Made by a program: the position numbers and the translations under genes
In this document: piece after piece, positions 24,901-33,582 of the stretch
Numbering within the stretch: position 1 is the stretch's first letter
Layout: each line of letters opens with the position of its first letter
The notes under the pieces: model-generated
Told to the model about the DNA's origin: nothing
Seen by the model: only the letters and a program-made list of their open reading frames with translations
Database searches by the model: none
Origin: Bolinopsis microptera
Lineage: Eukaryota; Ctenophora; Tentaculata; Lobata; Bolinopsidae
Length of the DNA stretch: 64,000 nucleotides
Assembly (NCBI RefSeq): GCF_026151205.1
Contig: NC_087074.1
Coordinates: forward strand, 17,706,712 to 17,770,711
Direction: 5' to 3'

Positions 24901-27900
24901 ACCTTTCGTAAATTCCAGTTCTTCTTAATTTCTCTTTTTAGGTCTTGATATTTCAATATCTTTTCTTGTTCTCTATCCAGGATCCGGGTATCTCCTGGGA
25001 CTGCAACGTCAATGATGGTTGCTGCGTTGGTTACCTTGTCTACCAGGAGGATATCCGGTCTGCAGTGTTCGATAACGTGGTCCGACTGGACATGGAAGTC
25101 CCACAATATCTTGACTTTTTCGTTCTCCAGCACCTTCTCTGCCCGGTGTTCGTACCACCTTTTACTGCGTGGGAAGCCGTATTCCTTGCACAGACTCCAG
25201 TGCAATGCGGCAGCTACTTTGTCATGCCGACACTTATATTCTGTCTGTGAAAGTTTTGGGCACCCATTCAGTATGTGGTCTATTGTCTCGTAATGATTTC
25301 TGCAGAGTCTGCAGAGGGGAGAAGAGCCAGGTGTTTTGTCAATCCTGTGCTTCACATAATTCGTCCTAAGTGCTTGGTCTTGGGCTGCTATCAACAATCC
25401 TTCTGTCTCCTTCTTCAAGTCTTGTTGAGTGAGCCAGTTCCAAGAGGTTAACGGGTCCGCTATACCCATCATCTGCCTTGGGAACTGTCCGTGCATCACT
25501 TTAGCAGTCCACTTCTCCTTGCGGATTTCCTCGCGTTGTGTTCGGTCGATATCTTTCTCTATCTCTTCACCCAAGAGTATCTTGTCTTTGACAAAGTAGT
25601 CCTTCAGAGCAATCAGTTCTGGGTCTCTACTTCTCACCACATAAGTGGTGAGTGCATTCTCCTCTCTCTTTACGACTTCCTCTATACTATGTAGCTCACG
25701 GCCACCCAGTTGACGGCTTACGTATAACCGATCAACATCTCCTTGGGGGTGGTGAGCTCCATTTATCCTCATCAGTTTCCGGGTCTTGACATCTAAGGCT
25801 TTGGTCTCTCCAGCATTCCATGAGAGAATTCCAGCTCCATATCTTATCACAGGTACAGCCCAGGTGTTAATTGCTTGTGTACTATTCCTGCCATGAAGCT
25901 GGGATTTTAAAACCTTTTTAACTCTTCTGATATACTCTTTTGTTACCAGTGCTTTCATCTCTTTGTGCAGTATATCATTGGCTTCTAGTATTCCCAGATA
26001 CTTATAGCCCTCGTCCTCCAACTCATGGATCTGTTCACCTGTGGGTAGGGAGATGCCTTCGAAAACGGCTCTTGCTCCCTTCTTCACCTTCACCACGGCA
26101 CATTTCTCTAGCCCGAATTCCATTTTTATGTCACTGCTGAACTCTGCTGTGGTATTAACCAGTGTTTGCATTTCGTCTTCACTCTCGGCATACAACTTGA
26201 GGTCGTCCATGTATAGCCTATGTGACACTTTCGGTCGACCTCCCTTCTCCAGAGAGTATCCTATGTCATGCTTATTCAAAAGAATGGACAGGGGTATAAG
26301 ACTCATGATAAAGTGAATAGGTGATACTGAGTCTCCTTGGAATAGACCTCTATTAATTTTAATTCTCCCAAGGGAAACTTTACCAAGCATCAGGTTAACA
26401 TACGATTGTTTGAAGGAGGCTTCAAACAGATCTATGATGGATGAAGAGATACCACACATGGTCAAACAAGACAGAATCCAAGAGTGTGGGACGCTATCAT
26501 ACGCCTTCTTGTAGTCTATAAACGTCATGTTCAGGTTCCGCTTCCTTCGTTTACAGTTCTTCAGAATGAGTTTGTCTATCATTAACTGTTCTTTACATCC
26601 TCTGCTCTTCTTCTTGCACCCTTTCTGCTCAGGGGGGAGGAGTTTTTGCTGGTCTAAGTGGTTGTATATGGAATCTGAGATTAGACCAGTGAACAGTTTC
26701 CACATAGCTGATAAGCATGTAATAGGTCTGAAATTGCCTGGGATGGGTCCTTTGGAGTGGTCCTTTATGAGCAGGTACGTGCGTCCCAATGTCATCCAGT
26801 CAGGGATATCAGCGTTGGTTAGGCAATTCATAAGTTGATCTGCAATCCTATTGTGGAGTTCTTTAAAGTGCTTTATCCAATAAGCATGCAGTCCGTCTGT
26901 ACCAGGAGAGGACCAATTGGTCATTTTCTTCACTCTATCTGCAACCAGGGTGTTAGTTATAACAAACTGTCGCTGTTCATCTGCTGAGGCTAGTGCTGTT
27001 CTGACATCCGGTAACCATTCAGCATCACTGTTATGTTCAACCGGCTGCTCCCATATGTTCTTCCAGAACTTCAAACAAGAATCCTTGTCAGCCTCAGGGT
27101 GGGAGATATCCTGTTCTTCAGGGTTTGTTTGAAGGTTTCTGTAGAACTGCCTCTGGTTGTTTCCAAACAACTTGTTCTGGTGGTATCGTTCGCATCTTTT
27201 ATTAAATCTCTTTATCTTAGCTGCTTTTGCACGAAGACGTTGCTTGAGCTCCTCAATGATGCATGATATACCCTTTTTCTTCAACAGGGGGTGACGTCTG
27301 TTGAGCCCTTCTAGTATTTTTTGTTTAAGGGTAATACCTTTCTTCTTCTCCTCAAGATAAGAGATGTCTTTCCTCACCTGGGTAATCTTATCTTCGATTC
27401 TTCTTTTCCATAGCGGAGTTTTCCGCTTCTCTGCATTCTTATTTGCAGGTTTTTCACCAAGTCTTTCGCTGACTAAATGTGCTCCTGCAAGCAATAGAGT
27501 GTTGGTTTCAGTGATTGAAGAAGTAGGAATCTCTGCTATACATGAGTTGATGAGAGATGTTTCCTCCATAAGCTTCTTTCTGTTCACATGTCTCAGGGGC
27601 TTGGTTTCTATCACTGAAGGGTCTTCTAAGAGGGTTTTTAGCCGCTCAATGATTGCCTCCTTGTCAAAATCAGGTACCGTTGCGGTGGGGGTGAGTTCTT
27701 CAGCGGCAACAGTTGGGATAGTTGCATCCCTCAACGTCCTGATTGCTTGGGAGACTGTAGGTAGAGCTTCAGTTGTCGTTGTTGGAGCCTCTTCCACTAC
27801 GCTAGGTGGAAGAGTACCTCGAATCTCCAGTAGTTCTATGTCTGAGAGGAGATTATTATTTCTGATTGACCTTGCTTGGTCTGCCAATCTTTGTTCTGTA

Positions 27901-30900
27901 CAAGTGAAGAGTCCGGCATCATCCCACAGTGACCGGAGTCTCCTTCTGTAACCAGAGCGGGATGGTTGGCTCTGGTAATACAGCGTCATGAGCTGTATGT
28001 TGTCCTCCTTGCTCCACGTGTGACGAGTGGAAGTCTCAGTGCGAGCCTTCCTCTCACGGCAAGCTGGAGGGGCGATGTTAGGTTGTTGATCCTGCTCTGA
28101 CCCATTAGTAGGGAGAGTAGGAGAGTTTGAAAAATTTGAGAGAGAATTCATATCATAACTGGGGGACTTGATATACCCCCTAGAGAGTTGGCAGGGAAAA
28201 CAGAGCACTGAGCGTTGCCCTGCGTCGCCCAGCTCCCCAGGTAGCTACCTCCTGGGTAGTAGACCCGTTAGTAACCATTTAACCCATGGCCACACATCCT
28301 TTTGTCACGAGTCCACAACTTAAGATTGGGGGACATCTGCGGGTCAGTCCATGCCCGGAAAGAAAACCACTAGGTGTCAATTGCACCTAGTCAAGAAACC
28401 AAGAGCTAGAGCAGAAGGATAAAAGATTTTCACCAACGAGAGGCAAGAAAGGGAATTAACCGGGGGACAAGTAACACCAAATACAAGGATATATATAACA
28501 TAATTTCAATTACAATGTAATTACTAATACAATGGGTATGGTAAATGGTAACACTATAAGTAGTAATTATTTACTAAGGATGGAGAATCTTTCAGTACTG
28601 ACAGTCTATGCTGCTATGAAACCGAATAAATATATAATAAGGGGATAAATCTTAAAATACTGCTGTTTCAGTCACAGATACTTTTCTTGGTTTTTCCATT
28701 TTGTGCTTTTTTTTGTCTTTTTTGTTTTTAACTTTTTTTTGTAATTTTCTTTCTTTTTTTTTGTTCCTTCCTAAACATGAATTTTAAGCAATTACAAAAT
28801 CTCACGATAACATTAAATGATGTTGAGAAGGACAATAGAGCCTGAGGTTCTGGTGGTCTACAGGTGTTTCACCAGCTGTTTGGTCAAGTTCTAGCCCGTT
28901 ACTTGGACTAGTAACGGGGGAACTAACAGTGTTAATAGTTTAAACTTTGTGCTATAACTGAACCTCAGGAAGAAGACATCTGGCAATGCCAGGGAGTGAG
29001 TAGCTCTAGCCGGCAGCCATCCAATGGACTGCTGCCGTTACCGACCCCGGGGGTGCTGACCACGAGTATCAGCCTCGGACCCACTACTCACTAGCTCTGG
29101 TGTTCTGAGCGGGGGCCTAGTTATTATTATTATTATTACTTACTAGGTATATAAGAGTTACTTACAAGGCATATAAGAGTTACTTACTAGGTATATTTAA
29201 AAGTTACTTACTAGGTATATAAGAGTTTTCTCTGTAGGAGGGCGAGAAGTAGGAATATCCCAACTTAGCCAGTTTTAATTCCTCGTATATCAGGAAGTAC
29301 AATCCGAATTCGAAGGAGCCTGCAAGAATTCTTAGAATTCATGGGTTAATAATGATACAGGAACTACTGCAACTGGCAAATACCCAAATACAAGATTCTA
29401 GAAAAATCTAGAAGAATCTATCTATTGGCAATGGGCATCAGGCCAGGTGATAAAATGAATCCAACGCTAACTATATAAACTGATTCACATTGGTTAAAGT
29501 GTAAACAAAATTAATTTCATAACCTATAATTAAGTAGAATTAGTAGAGCTTCTTTTGCAGTTAAAAATCTACCCAAGTTTTAAATTCCGCACTAATTTGG
29601 GAATGTTGGAATGAATTCAAGTTACTTCCTGTGTTTCCTGGTTAAAACGGTCACCAGGAAATGTAACAAACTCGCATAAAATAATCATGACGACCTTATA
29701 GCCCCAACCACAGCCCGACTTGATATAAAAACGTTGATCATGTTTAATTAAACTGACTAAACTAGCACTAAACTAGCACTTACCCACTAAACTAGCACTT
29801 ACCCACTAAACTAGCACGTACCCACTAAACTAGCACTTACCCACTAAACTAGCACTTACCCACTAAACTAGCACTTACCCACCAAACTAGCACTTACCCA
29901 CTAAACTAGCACTTGCCCACCAAACTAGCACTTACCAACTAAACTAGCACATACCCACTAAACTAGCACTTACCCACTAAACTAGCACTTACCCACTAAA
30001 CTAGCACTTACCCACCAAACTAGCACTTACCCACTAAACTAGCACATACCCACTAAACTAGCACTTACCCACTAAACTAGCACTTACCCAATAAACTAGT
30101 ACTTACCCACTAAACTAGCACTAGCACCTCTGAAGAAAGCCTTGTGTCTCTCAGCTTTCCACAGATTCCGGGTTGTGTTCCATACAGCACTTCTGGAGCA
30201 TCTGAGACAAATTCAGTCTTAGAAATTAGAATGTAGTACTGTAGTAGTCGCGTAGACACGTAGTCGCGTAGTCACGTAGTCACGTAGTCGCGTAGTCACG
30301 TAGTCGCGTACAGGGACATAATATTCAGTGTTAGAGTTGGAGTAGCTTTTTCACCCTCTCTAATGGTAGTGTGTGTAAAAGTTCAAACGAAACGCAGCAT
30401 TGGGCATGTTGACGGGAGGTCTGTATATTATCACAAGTGCATAGTACTCAAGCTTGTTGGTAATGTAACAATTAGCTTGTTGGTAATGTAACAGTTGAAT
30501 CCAGTTTAAACTGGTCACATACTGGCGGGAATCTCATGTCGACTACCATATTAAGCAGATGTTTCCTTTGACTGACCGCCTTTCGGAGAATTGGAAAATT
30601 ACAAACAGTTAACATTAAAATTAAGCTGTCGTCAATTTATTCACATTGGCCGATTTCCATTTTCCACGTCGCCTGATACGCATCAGTAAAATGCTATGTA
30701 TATAACTGTTGTTGTATCACATAAAAAGGTTTTATTATCACGTACTAACTGTTTCATCGGCATGTAGGAAACTACGAAACCTCGTACACTAGCATATCAA
30801 GATAACGTGCATACTTTAAACCAATCGGCTGACAGTGAATACTTAGAGAGAATATTCTAGAGATAATTCTATAGAACACATTTACATGGTAGGTATAGTA

Positions 30901-33582
30901 ACTTGTCGAATAAAAAATGACCACTTTATAAATTATAACTGAGATATTATATCATGAAATTAGATTATTCCAACAGTGAGTGACTTTAATCAGAGACGTT
31001 TCAGGCCACTGAACAGTGGAGGAAAATTGGTGAAATCAGGTACTAAGTTTTGCACGTCGACTAAGTGTACTTTTGGAATTTTTCAAAAGACCCACCCACC
31101 CCCTTCGCGGTACTAACTGTTTTCTCGGATAATTCATAATAATTAAGACACCCACCCCTTTTGCTGGCTTTTGCGGTAGTAACTGTTGAGAAATCATAGT
31201 ACTAACAGTGTTTTGGTATATAAAATATGATACCCACCCATAAATTGCTTTAAACAGCTCATTAAACATTGGGAAATGGGCAAATTATACCCACTATTTA
31301 ATAGGTGCTTTGTTTTCAATTTAGTCGAATTAGATAAAAAGTTACACAAAAAGGAAAAAACTCAAAAAACCCCAAAAAAAACTTTTAAAAAACCTAAAAC
31401 CCCAAAAAACCCATTCCCAAAATTGAAATTAGAGTTGAATTATGGGTTTTTTGGGTTGGACACCCCCCCTTAGTACCATGTACTAACTGTTTTTCTGGGA
31501 AATGAGCAGCAGACCCACCTCTGCACTTAGTACAAAAGTACTAATTATGTTTTAGAAGAAAACGTCTCGTCCATGACAAAGGCGTGGGCCGAAACTTCGA
31601 CAACTATTTGTTCAAGGTTATTACAAGTTTTTCATGTAAATTTATTCACTAAACTTGGTACATACTTTCGTTCGTCGAGCTGCAGTTTGGTCTTGACAAC
31701 CCAAAAGGGGTTCATTGCTAGAGCGTTGATAATCCCAGCTAAAGTCCCTGAGAAGAAAACTTGTTACCGAAATGTGCAAAAAGTTTAAAAGTGCAAATAT
31801 TATGCAAAACTCATTGAGTGGGCAAATTGCTTGAAAAAATTAATATAAAAGCTTAACCGATCCCCTATGTTATTGGCTTGGGCTACCCGATGCGTTAAGC
31901 TACTTTACCTGATGTTAGATGAACTATATGTCCCTGACTGCAAACATTCCGGACGAGTTTCCTGCATTCCGAATTAGCAAGGAAGAAGAGACCTTTACTG
32001 GAAACCACTGCCGCTACGGAGGGGGTCAGTCCTTTAAACAGGGACCTGAGGTAGGGTTTATCAGAAAAGGGCCTTTAACGTTGTTAAAAACGTTCCCTAA
32101 TTTCAGAAGAAGTTAAGGCAGGATTTTCCTTCGTCAACACGGTCAGCCAAAATATTGTTGTGATTCAATCATTTGACAACATAATTGAATGTGAGTTCGA
32201 AGTTTTTAAATTCCAATGAAGTAATTAGATAATCACGAAGACCAGACGGGTTACAAGGTCTTTGCTCCTCTAATTATGAATGCATATAATTTAATAAAGT
32301 AATTATCTAACTAATAATAATAAGACAAACCAGGATATTATCAATCCTGGCAGTTTGACAAGTTACCAGAGCAACCTTATTACAGGGTACCAAGTAAACA
32401 AGCTGGATACATCAACATGGCAGGATTTACACAAAATCCTTGGGATAAAATCTGAACGGATGAACCGTCAGTTAAGTTGACGGCGTCAGTAAGCCGTCAG
32501 TTACTGACGGCGTCAGTATTCACTCTTTGAGAAACAGAAACTAACCTGAATCCCTCCTGCCCGACTATAGTTCTGTATTGTTTCCATATTGAGGTAACAC
32601 TGGCACTGTTCCTGGGTGCCACGAGATGTCGTGGTCCTGGTCCACCTGTTATACAGCTGGCCGAGTAGGCGGATACTGTCGACTGAAACACAGACACAGT
32701 TATTAAATGTCTTGTTGATTGTTCATCTGTAATTCATCAATCTGCACATTGTGCAGTGTGCATAAATGCACACATAATCACATTTGAATATTCTGACTCA
32801 GTTCAATATTTAAGAAGATGGCTAGGTTTTCGACTCGTATATTTAGAGCGTACCATGTTGGTAATTATATTACCAACATTCAGTAAATTATCTAATTCAA
32901 TCAAATTGACGATATCGTCAAATTACCACATACATGGAGTATTTTAAACCCTTTAAAGAGGAAACTTATTTTATGGGTATTATTTAGTAACTTTACGAAT
33001 CTGCAGATTAGTTATGATGACATTAATTGGGTGTCATGTGTCAACTGTGCGCAAGCAATAACACACTACAACTCAGTCGTATCTTGTCTAGCCTGCAAAC
33101 AATACCTAGTAATTAATACACAGCACACACATCAATATACACATAATTAACACAAGGTGTGGTCAGGCACAAAGAGCTGAAATTACCTGCTGTCTTGTTT
33201 TCAGTAGCTCTATGGGCGATGTCACAATTACTCCGATAAACCCCCCAGCCCTGGATTTTGGTGTGGATTAGAATTAAATAAAGAGAAATCAAAGCTGCTG
33301 GTGAATTAAAATTCATGATATATTTGGGAATGGATAATCATAATAAAATTGTGCTAAGATTATTTGTATGTGTATATCGGTTGCAGTATCACATTTCTGT
33401 TCTGATTAGAAGAGTAAGCCTTTCAGTGGCTGCACTGCTTGAAAAACTTAGAAGTCAATGAACAGGTGAGAACAGTCTACCTTGATTGATTGAAAAAGTG
33501 TTTTCTAAATATTGCCCTACACAAAGGTTACTTACGCTCCAGCTGTTAGATGTACCAGAGAATTGACCTCCTTGGTGCTCAT
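15939..33582 (-). CDS. SLC25A33/36-like mitochondrial carrier, last exon interrupted by a transposon
   Basis: Ten exons: 33582-33536, 33250-33187, 32682-32546, 32045-31909, 31747-31666, 30201-30107, 29319-29212, 19923-19855, 19713-19659, then 19498-19456 joined to 16073-15939 across an inserted element. They sum to 972 nt (323 aa) with all phases correct. The three carrier repeats each keep their signature: SPIELLKTRQ, NPFWVVKTKLQLDE and YPTEVVRTRLRE. The order and wording (LVHLTAGAAGG at the start, KTKLQLDE in repeat 2, EVVRTRLRE in repeat 3) match the pyrimidine nucleotide carriers SLC25A33/36, which import pyrimidine nucleotides across the inner mitochondrial membrane. As it stands the frame runs from codon 279 into the element and stops about 30 codons later, removing the last membrane helix region, so this copy should be non-functional unless the element is removed from RNA or DNA. 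Confidence 0.88.
16081..16170. repeat. Left terminal repeat of the exon-inserted element
   Basis: Starts with a G-run and TGTAACCC, then CCCAAAAAAA, then a 31-bp module (from ATCCCAGTATTACC to GGGTAGGAGT), then three GGGTTTTTTT units. The flanking A/T-run blocks are themselves inverted about the central module. Confidence 0.8.
16605..17390 (-). CDS. Unknown 261-aa frame carried by the TIR element
   Basis: Begins MSVWKRAPAGYAFSKFWEPH and has an in-frame stop just upstream of its ATG. The middle has a hydrophobic-aromatic stretch (GLMLYILSVTADNSYQHFMP), a basic segment with KAEKLFRGKD, and an acidic run (DGAESDEAETDDEEEEVED). I recognise no transposase DDE/D signature or other family. It could be the C-terminal part of a longer multi-exon transposon protein or a captured host fragment. 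No frameshifts are visible inside. Confidence 0.45.
   Translation of the reverse strand: MSVWKRAPAGYAFSKFWEPHIRPGLPPSGDALGHLSFTQPLKDHLPTCKNFDDAIITVEGLMLYILSVTADNSYQHFMPCLHPMPASKLYAFQRIGLHAGIRTNLCSKDMLVGMGKSNRSLELDALGKSLIPVTVAHSRNKLVIPHPKAEKLFRGKDTSIPRLLQAMKKGVSRGRELLQEHCNFEGEAFQPSPDGAESDEAETDDEEEEVEDIDSSEEWAKIVTVYGDALHYDTAVEVCQLPQWRARSNAIPVKILATPGP
17940..19050 (+). pseudogene. Decayed RTE-like LINE fragments nested in the TIR element
   Basis: Endonuclease N-terminal wording (GTFNIRTAREQHKRIELEEL) at about 17958-18020 and ISSAWRNAAGASNGRVGIIL at about 18130-18190. Then reverse-transcriptase C-terminal wording: LYGTKTWTITESLKKRIDGC, RRMRLAGHIQRH and, in another frame, RPPLTFVDNLRSDTGL at about 18660-19045. 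The pieces lie in several frames with the central polymerase missing, so this is an internally deleted, inactive copy. The family is that of the LINE ORFs often misnamed 'craniofacial development protein 2-like'. Confidence 0.75.
19371..19455. repeat. Right terminal repeat of the exon-inserted element
   Basis: Three CCCAAAAAAA units, then the same 31-bp module in the same orientation as at the left end, then GGGTTTTTTTGGGTTACA and eight C. The outer blocks are inverted relative to the left end but the central module is direct. Confidence 0.8.
19924..22560. other. Carrier intron 7, 3' half
   Basis: Non-coding intron sequence between exon 8 (19923) and the nested retrotransposons. It includes a short inverted-repeat element at 20887-21035 and, at about 22515-22556, one to two copies of the intron's own donor repeat. 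Confidence 0.6.
20887..21035. repeat. MITE-like inverted repeat
   Basis: GGTTCACATGTTACGTCAGC at 20887 is matched in reverse complement by GCTGACGTAACATCTGAAC at about 21015-21033. A third internal copy of CTACGTCAGCAAGATTACAC lies near 20938-20957. The span is about 149 bp and has no coding capacity. Confidence 0.6.
22570..23962 (+). mobile_element. 5'-truncated CR1/L2-like LINE
   Basis: An open frame at 22637-23737 (366 aa) encodes most of a reverse transcriptase: LLLLDLSAAFDTVNHHLLLL, then a GVSQGSILGSILFILYT block and the catalytic HMYADDTQLY. Downstream the frame shifts (FKKRLKTHLFEKVF near 23760-23805). The 3' end has GCAATAAAGCG and a TAGTTATTAT tail at 23953-23962; the rest of that tail resumes at 29118. 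There is no endonuclease, so the copy is truncated at its 5' end. The polymerase box is intact, but the SQG and GSI variants in the GVPQGS/GP motif suggest decay. Confidence 0.8.
23970..24075 (-). ncRNA. Structured 3' end of the Dong-like element
   Basis: Two hairpins can be drawn close to the 3' terminus: CGACTGCC pairing with GGCAGTCG around 23987-24018, and CCTCTGG pairing with CCAGAGG around 24024-24061. Structured 3' ends in this retrotransposon group are where the encoded protein recognises its own RNA; that role is inferred here. Confidence 0.5.
24105..24655 (-). repeat. Four hairpin-bearing repeats in the 3' region of the Dong-like element
   Basis: A block with CAGGGCTTGC, three variable bases and GCAAGGGAAG occurs near 24121, 24290, 24451 and 24625, spaced about 162-175 bp. 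Each copy forms a short CTTGC/GCAAG hairpin. They lie between the ORF stop and the element's 3' end. Confidence 0.75.
24744..28208 (-). CDS. Reverse transcriptase and restriction-like endonuclease of the Dong-like element
   Basis: 1154 codons without a stop. Near residues 60-115 there is a Myb-like segment (TWSKEDNIQLMTLYYQ), probably for target DNA binding. The reverse transcriptase core includes WSSPGTDGLHAYWIKHF, FIDYKKAYDSVPHSWIL, GLFQGDSVSPIHFIMSL and the catalytic YMDDLKLYA at about residue 660. Near residue 965 lies the CCHC knuckle CRLCRNHYETIDHILNGC, and near 1050 the endonuclease RPDILLVDK with IDVAVPGD. This domain order is that of the R2/R4 group of non-LTR elements, which prime reverse transcription at a nicked target site. 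The intact frame suggests recent insertion and possible activity. Confidence 0.88.
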   Translation of the reverse strand: MLCFPCQLSRGYIKSPSYDMNSLSNFSNSPTLPTNGSEQDQQPNIAPPACRERKARTETSTRHTWSKEDNIQLMTLYYQSQPSRSGYRRRLRSLWDDAGLFTCTEQRLADQARSIRNNNLLSDIELLEIRGTLPPSVVEEAPTTTTEALPTVSQAIRTLRDATIPTVAAEELTPTATVPDFDKEAIIERLKTLLEDPSVIETKPLRHVNRKKLMEETSLINSCIAEIPTSSITETNTLLLAGAHLVSERLGEKPANKNAEKRKTPLWKRRIEDKITQVRKDISYLEEKKKGITLKQKILEGLNRRHPLLKKKGISCIIEELKQRLRAKAAKIKRFNKRCERYHQNKLFGNNQRQFYRNLQTNPEEQDISHPEADKDSCLKFWKNIWEQPVEHNSDAEWLPDVRTALASADEQRQFVITNTLVADRVKKMTNWSSPGTDGLHAYWIKHFKELHNRIADQLMNCLTNADIPDWMTLGRTYLLIKDHSKGPIPGNFRPITCLSAMWKLFTGLISDSIYNHLDQQKLLPPEQKGCKKKSRGCKEQLMIDKLILKNCKRRKRNLNMTFIDYKKAYDSVPHSWILSCLTMCGISSSIIDLFEASFKQSYVNLMLGKVSLGRIKINRGLFQGDSVSPIHFIMSLIPLSILLNKHDIGYSLEKGGRPKVSHRLYMDDLKLYAESEDEMQTLVNTTAEFSSDIKMEFGLEKCAVVKVKKGARAVFEGISLPTGEQIHELEDEGYKYLGILEANDILHKEMKALVTKEYIRRVKKVLKSQLHGRNSTQAINTWAVPVIRYGAGILSWNAGETKALDVKTRKLMRINGAHHPQGDVDRLYVSRQLGGRELHSIEEVVKREENALTTYVVRSRDPELIALKDYFVKDKILLGEEIEKDIDRTQREEIRKEKWTAKVMHGQFPRQMMGIADPLTSWNWLTQQDLKKETEGLLIAAQDQALRTNYVKHRIDKTPGSSPLCRLCRNHYETIDHILNGCPKLSQTEYKCRHDKVAAALHWSLCKEYGFPRSKRWYEHRAEKVLENEKVKILWDFHVQSDHVIEHCRPDILLVDKVTNAATIIDVAVPGDTRILDREQEKILKYQDLKREIKKNWNLRKVTIVPVVIGALGTITINFRKHLDAVHCNLSISNLQKTALLGSARILRMVLDI
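28209..29117 (-). other. 5' leader of the Dong-like element
   Basis: Non-coding on the element strand and rich in complementary blocks: AGTGAGTAG with CTACTCACT, GGCAGC with GCTGCC and GCTGA with TCAGC, all within about 28985-29095. A C/T-rich tract with T-runs lies at about 28680-28765 on the plus strand. Confidence 0.55.
29118..29142. repeat. TTA microsatellite, separated tail of the CR1-like LINE
   Basis: TAGTTATTATTATTATTATT follows the Dong-like element and continues the tail interrupted at 23962. The other LINE in this window also ends in a TTA repeat (near 47140-47155), which supports reading this as its 3' tail. Confidence 0.7.
29143..29220 (-). repeat. Tandem 5' splice-site repeats at start of carrier intron 7
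   Basis: On the gene strand, four copies of a roughly 22-nt unit (CTTATATACCTAGTAAGTAA core) begin at the exon 7 end. Each has a GTAAGT donor. A further copy lies at about 22515-22556 beyond the nested retrotransposons. The exon-proximal donor at 29211-29210 gives the correct phase. Confidence 0.8.
29760..30120 (-). repeat. 19-bp minisatellite of 5' splice sites at start of carrier intron 6
   Basis: About 19 tandem copies of AGTGCTAGTTTAGTGGGTA (gene strand). The first unit is the end of exon 6 plus its donor. Roughly 14 junctions read GTAAGT, two GTATGT, one GTACGT and one GCAAGT. Unit differences are otherwise single-base. Confidence 0.85.
30239..30310. repeat. GTAGTCRCGTAGTCACGTA microsatellite
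   Basis: Seven to eight copies of a GTAGTCGC / GTAGTCAC 9-10 bp unit, in carrier intron 5 about 40 bp upstream (gene strand) of the exon 6 acceptor. Confidence 0.7.
31040..31260. repeat. Diverged repeats with ACCCACCC and GTACTAACTGTT
   Basis: Three imperfect copies in which ACCCACCC is followed by a GTACTAACTGTT/GTAGTAACTGTT block, at about 31079-31125, 31147-31190 and 31195-31240. A related piece (GTACTAACTGTTTTTCTGGG) occurs at 31480 on the other side of the solo terminal repeat. Lies in carrier intron 5. Confidence 0.5.
31350..31472. mobile_element. Solo terminus related to the exon-inserted TIR element
   Basis: Ends in GGGTTTTTTGGGTTGGACACCCCCCC, close to the GGGTTTTTTTGGGTTACACC end at 19455, and is preceded by AAACCCCAAAAAACCCA blocks around a different central module (TTCCCAAAATTGAAATTAGA). 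I find no matching left end within 3 kb, so it is a solo end or hairpin remnant. Confidence 0.55.

Larger units (their letters stand above)
23963..29117 (-). mobile_element. R4/Dong-like non-LTR retrotransposon, full-length
   Basis: A 5155-bp element flanked by a 10-bp direct repeat TAGTTATTAT (23953-23962 and 29118-29127), which lies in a TTA-repeat (TAA on the element's strand). It carries one long intact ORF, about 0.9 kb of 5' leader and about 0.78 kb of 3' leader with hairpins. Restriction-like-endonuclease elements of the R4 clade, Dong in particular, are known to insert into TAA repeats; target, gene content and domain order all fit. Confidence 0.85.

Noticed and set aside
24945-27951. 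Several plus-strand frames over the Dong-like ORF, up to 195 codons
   Set aside because: Antisense shadows of the 1154-codon retrotransposon ORF, with no recognisable domain.
30239-30310. Possible CRISPR-like array in the GTAGTC repeats and the 19-bp minisatellite
   Set aside because: Units are contiguous without unique spacers, and this is a eukaryotic intron.
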